From: Blasia pusilla
Taxonomy: Eukaryota > Marchantiophyta > Marchantiopsida > Blasiales
Assembly (NCBI GenBank): GCA_050084515.1
Contig: CM114271.1
Span: 34,596,001-34,660,000, forward strand
DNA: 64,000 nt
Direction of reading: 5' to 3'
A program made the position numbers and the translations under genes. The number at the start of each line of letters is the position of its first letter. Within the stretch, counting starts at the first letter, position 1. This document shows positions 58,215-64,000 of the stretch, piece by piece. The notes beneath the pieces were generated by a model. That model was given only the letters and a program-made list of their open reading frames with translations, ran no database searches and was not told where the DNA came from.

Positions 58215-61200
58215 TTGATCTCAATCCTGGACTGGAATTCCATACGTCGTGCATTCCTCGTTCGCTACTGGACTGAAATTGCGAATTGGAAGGCAGTACA
58301 CGAGCTCTTTCCAGGTCGTGATCGCTCTCGTAAAGACAATTGCCACCAGAGTTGGCGTTACGATCTTACGAAAGCTTCACATTTGGCAAGACCGCTGGGT
58401 GTGAAAAAGTCTTCCATTCTTTGACGTATGCATCAAATCGGTTTGGAATAAAAAGTGAAGGAAGGAATGAATCCACTCGAGTATTCACGTGAAGTTCTGG
58501 TGTGCAGTTTTGTCTCTCTAAGGCTTTTATAGACGCCCATGGCGATGTGGCCCCGGGGACATAGAATGCACTCCGTGCTGGACATGTGCCATGGCGGCTC
58601 GGAGACCTCGAATCACAAGTCTTAGAAAATGAAAAGTGTCCACCTGTAGGGTGTCCCCCAAAGATGGTGGGGACAGGTGGTGAAGTGGTGTGGGTAAAAA
58701 CTGGAAGTGTTGATCTCGGAGTGTGGAGATGTGATACCGATGTCTATTGTTGAAAGAGGATGGACATCCTTGCCTCCTCCGGTGTGAAGGTTTAAACATA
58801 ACATGTGATGTGCCCGTGCTATGTATTCTAATATAATAACGGTCTGGGTTTTCGTTCGATCGCATTTTGCCAACTTATCGTGCACGATCCACATATATGT
58901 ACCCTCCTGTCGTAGTTGTGAAGCCTTCAAAGCCTAATTTTCGTACTCTCTGCATGCGCCCGCGCAAAACACCATGGCTGTTATGAGCTTAATATGCGCG
59001 GAGAAGTCGACGAACCCTCAAACTAGACGCAACTTTCGTCGACTGGTCTTTCTGTGACTTTTTGCGAACTTGTGGACAGCTTTACTCATAGATATACCCT
59101 CTCAACTTAGTTGCAAAGCCAATTCCTTTTGAATAGACATGACCTTTCACACAATAGATCACGGATGCCGCGGGCCTAACATGCGCGGAGAAGTTCATAC
59201 CAGACTTAATATTGATCGATCACTTTTTCACTTTAATTGTTTTAGAATTGATAGTTTCTTTTAAAAAAGATTGTCACATTTTCCGTCACTTTTCAGCCTT
59301 GCTTAATTGTTTCTTTATGATTTTATATCTTTCAGTTTTGAATTCTGTATTTATATTAGTCATGCTTGAAATTTTGAGTTTTAAATTTCTACAAATTTAA
59401 AATTATTTCTTTTCCTAATTTTCTAAATTTCATGTTTAAGGATCTTTATTTAGCTATTTTTCATTTTAAAATGGTTGGAATTCTAATTTTGGAGTTTTTA
59501 AATAAAAAATAAAAAATTTAATTTTCTTATATGTTTCTTTCCTCAAAAGACAAGTTTTAGAGGTTTTCCTAGAGAAAATATTGCAAAATATGATGTAATA
59601 CAAATTCTAAATTACATCAAGATAAGTTGTTGAAAAGGAACAAGTCCTTTTGTAATCAATTGATTGAAAGTGAATAATATTTTTTGCATACCAAATGGAA
59701 GAAAATCATGGAAAAATCTAAATTGTTCTTGGAATAATAGATCCTCCCCCTCTACATCAAGATAGATGCATCTTCTTGGAGAAACCTTGAAGTTGTAATA
59801 TGAGGGACCGAAACCCAACTCCCCAACAACCATGAGTTTCATGAATGTTTTTGTAATTTCTTGACTCACCTAGCTCATTTTGGCCTTTTATCTCATGTAT
59901 TATGCATCCCATGGCTTAAAGCACATCTTTATTCATGCCTTAATGTTGATTCTATGGTTGTTCTCGCGAATCTTTCAACCATTAGTATTTTTTGACTTGT
60001 ATGTATAAAGGCACAAAAGCCTCTCTTTAATATCTATGACTTCTAAAACCATCCAACCTCAATTAGGAATAATCTCAAGGTTTTTCTCCCTTCTAATTCC
60101 ATTCTTAGTTCTCACAAGCAACACCTGCCCTTTCTCCTAAGACTTGTCTTAATGCAAGTGCCCATTTTGACTAGGCTCAAATTTCCGGACTTGGATGTCT
60201 AGGTTTGATCTCAAAATTTCTAAGTGGGACATAGGTCACTTCTTAACCCTAAACTTGCAATAGTAGGTTAAGGGAAACTTTTCTACAAATAGAAAGACTT
60301 AGTCAACTCTCTTGACATTTAGAACTTACATGAAATAGTGAATTCCTAAAATAGGCTCTAAATGAGTCGAAACATCTATTTGTTGGTTACCCTAGTCCTC
60401 AATAAGTCATCATCAACCTACTAGACTTAACCTCTGGTCTCCCTTAGAGCGTTGTGCAGATTCTCTCTCTCCCACTGCAAAAAAAGATGTAATGATTTTC
60501 TTAAGTTCACACATCATTACATAACAAATATCGATATCTCTAATCAGGCATGAAAAAAAAACTACACTCAAAGATTCAATCATGGAGTCCAAGCATGGAA
60601 ACCATTAGGAACTGAAGTATCTCTAATCGTCCCCCTAGTTGATGGTTAGATCTCTCTAACGCCACATAACTGTCTATTTTTACCTACTATGACATACCCT
60701 TTTTAACGTCACTCAAACAAGTTTAGATATACAACTACCTATCCTATATATGTTTGGGATAGAATCATCATCCCCAAAGAACCCTAGCAAGAAGTAGTGT
60801 CAAACATGCCATGTGCTACCCCCTCGATTTATTATAACTAGAGCAAATTTTGTGAACGCATCTTGGGGAGCATATTTCAAACTTTCCTCATAATAGTGTA
60901 TTATCTCAGATGAAAAAGACAAGTAAATAAGGAATTTAACATATGCTAAACATATGGATGGTTTGATGTATGCTATGGTTTGCAAACAAACTCACTAATC
61001 ATATGCAATTATTGTGGTTAGCCAATTTGTGACAAATCTCTGGGAAGGACCAATCTCTTGGTGCTAAGGTATCTCAAGGGACCCATGGATACATGTATGA
61101 GGTTTGGCAAGGAAGGTAAGAAATCAAAATCCCTTGGAGGATAGGCGATTTTTTATTGTGCAAGAGATCTTGACAAACAAAGATCACCAATGCATTTTAC

Positions 61201-61970
61201 CTTTACCTTAGTTTATGGTATGATAAGTTGGAAGTCTATACTTAGTCTACAACCTATTGTTGCACTCTTAATTACATAAGCAAAGTAGATTGCATGAAAG
61301 GAAGCATCATGGTTTAGTAGAACAATAAGTGAACTTAAATTAGTGCAAGATTGATTTCTATTGCCTCGTCTTTTCACTTGGCCACAAAGTAGGCATCTCA
61401 CTCACGAACTAAGCACATTGATGTCAAACAACATTGTTGATATTCTACACTTGGTTCACGAAATCGGTAGATGTGGAGTAGCTCAACATATGCTTGAACT
61501 TATTATTCATTGATGTACATTTTGATTTTTTTTATTGAGTTGTGGTAAGAAAACAAGACAAGGTGGAGATTATTAGCGGACTAGTGTTTCTTTTTTCTCA
61601 TGAAGATTGAACAAGGAACAAACCATAAAGTGTTACATTTCACATACTGAACCATATTAGGTTGAAGAGCGAAGAAAAATTTCTACATATTTCTACATGA
61701 GTTTTTAAGAAACACATATCGCTACAAGAGTTTTTTAAGAGAAAAGAGGGAGTGAGCATGACGTGCACTATCCTTGGTGACAAGTAAATGATGAGCATTC
61801 TCTCATTGGTATTTAATTGAAATTAGTATAATCTCAAATAGTTATGGTGTGATTTGGGTGAACCCAATGAATCACAAGAGAGGACAGATGACATTTTATC
61901 CTCTTCAACAAATGAGTTTACGCATGTAAACTTGTATGTTTTATCATGTCTGTGTTTAATGAGTTAAGTT
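58215..61970. other. 3' flank, then AT-rich region with no gene seen
   Basis: The first 300 bp are probably the 3' UTR of the PNGase A-like gene. From 59.2 kb the DNA is AT-rich with stops in all frames. A partial repeat A match (GAATTCCTAAAATAGGCTCT to GAGTCGAAAC) lies at about 60,240-60,480. Confidence 0.6.
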
Positions 61971-61973
61971 GGT

Positions 61974-62294
61974 AGGGGGTGCCCCCTCTTCTTTTTCTGA
62001 TCCCGTTGAGGCTTTCAGGTATTTGAATTTTGAGAGTCCGTCTCGTTTATATTCCCGATGAATTTTTCATCACCCACTTTTATTCATGCTCTCTTTCCGC
62101 TCCTCAGGAATGGGAAGGTGAAAGCTCTTGCTTTCACCTTTCCATGTCCTTTCCCTACTCATTTCTAGGAACTAAGGGAGAAAAAGCCTCAATAAAAAGT
62201 GGGTGATGGAAAACCCATCATGAATACAAAAGAGGGGGACTCAAAGAGTTGAGTATGTTAAAGACTCAACAGAAAAAAAAAAGGGGCACCCCCT
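61974..62294. mobile_element. Fold-back MITE, about 320 bp
   Basis: The ends AGGGGGTGCCCCC and GGGGCACCCCCT are inverted copies. Pairing continues imperfectly inward through CATCACCCACTTTTA/TAAAAAGTGGGTGATG to a central GGTGAAAGCTCTTGCTTTCACC, so almost the whole element can fold on itself. The duplication is not clear because flank similarity (TTAAGTTGGTA / TACTGGCTTAAA) extends the inverted repeat. No open frame. Confidence 0.8.
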
Positions 62295-62981
62295 TACTGG
62301 CTTAAACTTACCAACAATATAGAAAATATTAACACCACCTAGAGAGATATGACTACCACTAGTGACTGGAGTTGAGTTTGCCCCATTAGCTTGGGCACAA
62401 CAAAAAAGAATTGTAATAATTAAGGACAACCCATTTCTCGAATGAACCCACGTGACACAATGCCTCTAAAAATTGTATGGGCTCCCATCATCAAAGAAGA
62501 TTGGAGCCCATTATTAAGGGAGATAACTTGGGAGGAGAAAGAGGTAAGCTCTCTCCAGGTGAAGGTGAAGATTTTAGTGGAAAAAAGCCATCATCCAACT
62601 CCCTTGAAAATGCATGTGCATCGGAAGGAAGGTGAAGGTGAAAACTCACGTCCAAATACGATCGCTAAAAGATTATCACGAAGCGTAGGTTCCTTCGTTA
62701 AATCTCAAAGTTCCTGGCCATGGCTGAACGTTCATTGCGTGGGGTTGCTACGGCCGTTCCATAGATATACCAACGTGGGCATTTTTCTCACGCAGACGCT
62801 CCAAGAGTTTGGCCGGAACTGTCGAAACCTTTCGATGCAGAAGGGTTCTTGCAACGCTCTCCAGTAGTACGTGGATGCACACACCCGCGGGAGGTTTGCG
62901 TTTGTGGCTGCTTGGCAGCACGCATGGTGTACCGACTGGACCCAACATTGAGGTAGAAGGCGCGCAGCGAGTCAGTCGGTG
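62295..62981. other. Upstream region of the BTB gene
   Basis: A plus-strand frame at 62,442-62,867 is open for about 140 codons but has no recognisable domain. It could be a 5' leader or chance. The composition becomes GC-richer toward the BTB start. Confidence 0.45.
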
Positions 62982-64000
62982 ATGGCCCCGCCCGAGGCTC
63001 GCGTAACTGGAGAATGCGAGGACTGTAGAGCGAGAGCGCAGGGCTCGGCGTCGACGCTGAGTTCCGGAATCGACGACAGGAACGGGCAGGTGAATTTCCA
63101 AGAGCTGGCTGACATAAGTGCCAAATATGAAAGGCAGAAGAAAGCCTATGAGGAAACGCAGAGAAGGCTGCGATTTCTCAAACTCCCGGACACCGATACT
63201 CTCGGCGACTGTTTCAGAGGAGATGTCACCTTCGTCGTGCACGCGACCATTCCGAGAGTCGTACATGCACACCGCTTCATCTTGGTACGTACGTGCTTGA
63301 AATCCCGAGCTAGGAAATCGACATCCTCGACGCTGTAAAGCGAACGAGGAATACGTACACCTGTGGCGCTTGGTTTCATCGACAATGGGGGTTTAGGTTG
63401 CTGTCACTAAATGAGAAACCATCAGGAGATCAATTTCGCCGAGAACTTTCCTTCGTAATCTTCAAACAGCTTTGAAAGATCATCGCCGAAAAGAATCTGA
63501 TTCTACTCAGACGTAAATTGATGACCGTCAACTCAACGCGTCGAAGTCTAAGCTCAAAGTGCAGGCAGGCGTCCAGCTAGGGAGGGTATGGAGAGAGAGA
63601 TGAGTCCTTCATTCGGCCGGATCGTCCATAGAAAAACCTAATGAACAGATTCGCGTCCTTCGCGCACAAAACTCGGAAACATTGCGTACTGAACAGGCAA
63701 TCATGTGGACTGCTCGGGATCAATTTGCAGGCATGTCGATCATCGGTGTTCCGGAGGATGTTCGAGGTCGGTATGTCAGAGGAGGAAACCGGAAGGATTC
63801 AGATCAACGACGCGTCCTATGCGACAATGCGCGCGGTTGTGAACTACTGCTACACGGCTGAAATTTCATTCAGCGACGAAGTACGTCCTGAAGAAGTTCT
63901 TAAAGTCGCACATAAATACGATATACCGATGCTCAAAGGTCTATGCGACGAGGAGCTTTGTGGGAGAATAACCCCATTGAATCTGCCAGAGATGTTGAGG
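62982..64000 (+). CDS. BTB/POZ domain protein, 3' end outside window
   Basis: Probably a substrate adaptor for a CUL3 ubiquitin ligase, as is usual for BTB proteins; similar to the Arabidopsis At4g08455 type. Exon 1 (62982-63284) gives 101 residues: a Cys-containing head (ECEDCRARAQG), a predicted coiled coil (ELADISAKYERQKKAYEETQ), and the start of the BTB fold (GDVTFVV, VVHAHRFIL). The donor is TTG|GTACGT. The intron runs to TTTGCAG at 63,730, and exon 2 begins ACRSSVFRRMFEV in phase 0, continuing BTB with SYATMRAVVNYCYTAEI and VLKVAHKYDIPMLKGLCDEEL up to the window end. The ATG at 62982 is the first in frame. The gene is partial here, not broken. Confidence 0.88.

Noticed and set aside
1-64000. 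tRNA, rRNA or snoRNA genes
   Set aside because: I saw no cloverleaf with A and B boxes and no rRNA core text by eye; a tRNAscan or Rfam run would settle it. TATCAGAGC at 25.8 kb is a primer binding site and not a tRNA gene.

Overview
This is nuclear DNA from a plant, most likely a non-seed land plant (bryophyte or lycophyte grade); the species cannot be named from the window. The signs are spliceosomal introns with GT/AG borders in every recognisable gene, a plant-type 20S proteasome alpha subunit, a one-intron Bet v 1 gene, a plant BTB/POZ gene, and many plant transposon types. The one unexpected host gene is a TMC (transmembrane channel-like) membrane protein, a family known mainly from animals. 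Genes are sparse and sit in small, more GC-rich islands between long AT-rich stretches of decayed transposable elements.

Layout. 1-3.8 kb: remains of a Helitron Rep/helicase gene, cut by the left edge, with short introns. 3.8-6.2 kb: AT-rich, with a TC microsatellite and a dispersed repeat (called repeat A here). 6.67-9.72 kb: complete 11-exon proteasome alpha-3 (PAG1-type) gene. 13.65-21.72 kb: multi-exon TMC-like gene on the same strand. 21.9-22.95 kb: GC-rich Ser/Arg-rich open frame of uncertain status. 24.9-33 kb: a three-level nest, in which a CACTA-like remnant is split by a 6.5-kb Ty1/copia element with 5-bp target duplications, and the copia reverse transcriptase is itself split by a 1,002-bp solo LTR with its own 5-bp duplication. 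33.5-36.9 kb: pieces of a second, mostly reversed copia element. 40.48-41.19 kb: two-exon Bet v 1-like gene. 43.0-43.9 kb: non-LTR-type reverse transcriptase remnant. 46-52.6 kb: decayed retroelement sequence with two gag-like regions in opposite orientation, a zinc knuckle remnant and a possible DNA methyltransferase motif. 56.3-58.2 kb: peptide-N-glycosidase A-like gene with an unresolved start. 62.98 kb to the right edge: first two exons of a BTB/POZ gene.

Small elements are well preserved. Three copies of a 202-224-bp MITE family (38.5, 45.8 and 46.6 kb) each carry 9-bp target duplications. A 320-bp fold-back element lies at 62 kb, and several perfect or near-perfect short-loop hairpins are scattered between genes.

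The host genes do not form a pathway. Proteasome subunit, membrane channel-like protein, hydrophobic-ligand-binding protein, secreted deglycosylase and BTB adaptor look like independent single-gene transcription units, all on the plus strand. Exon borders were placed by eye from splice consensus, reading frame and family knowledge; no alignment was run.
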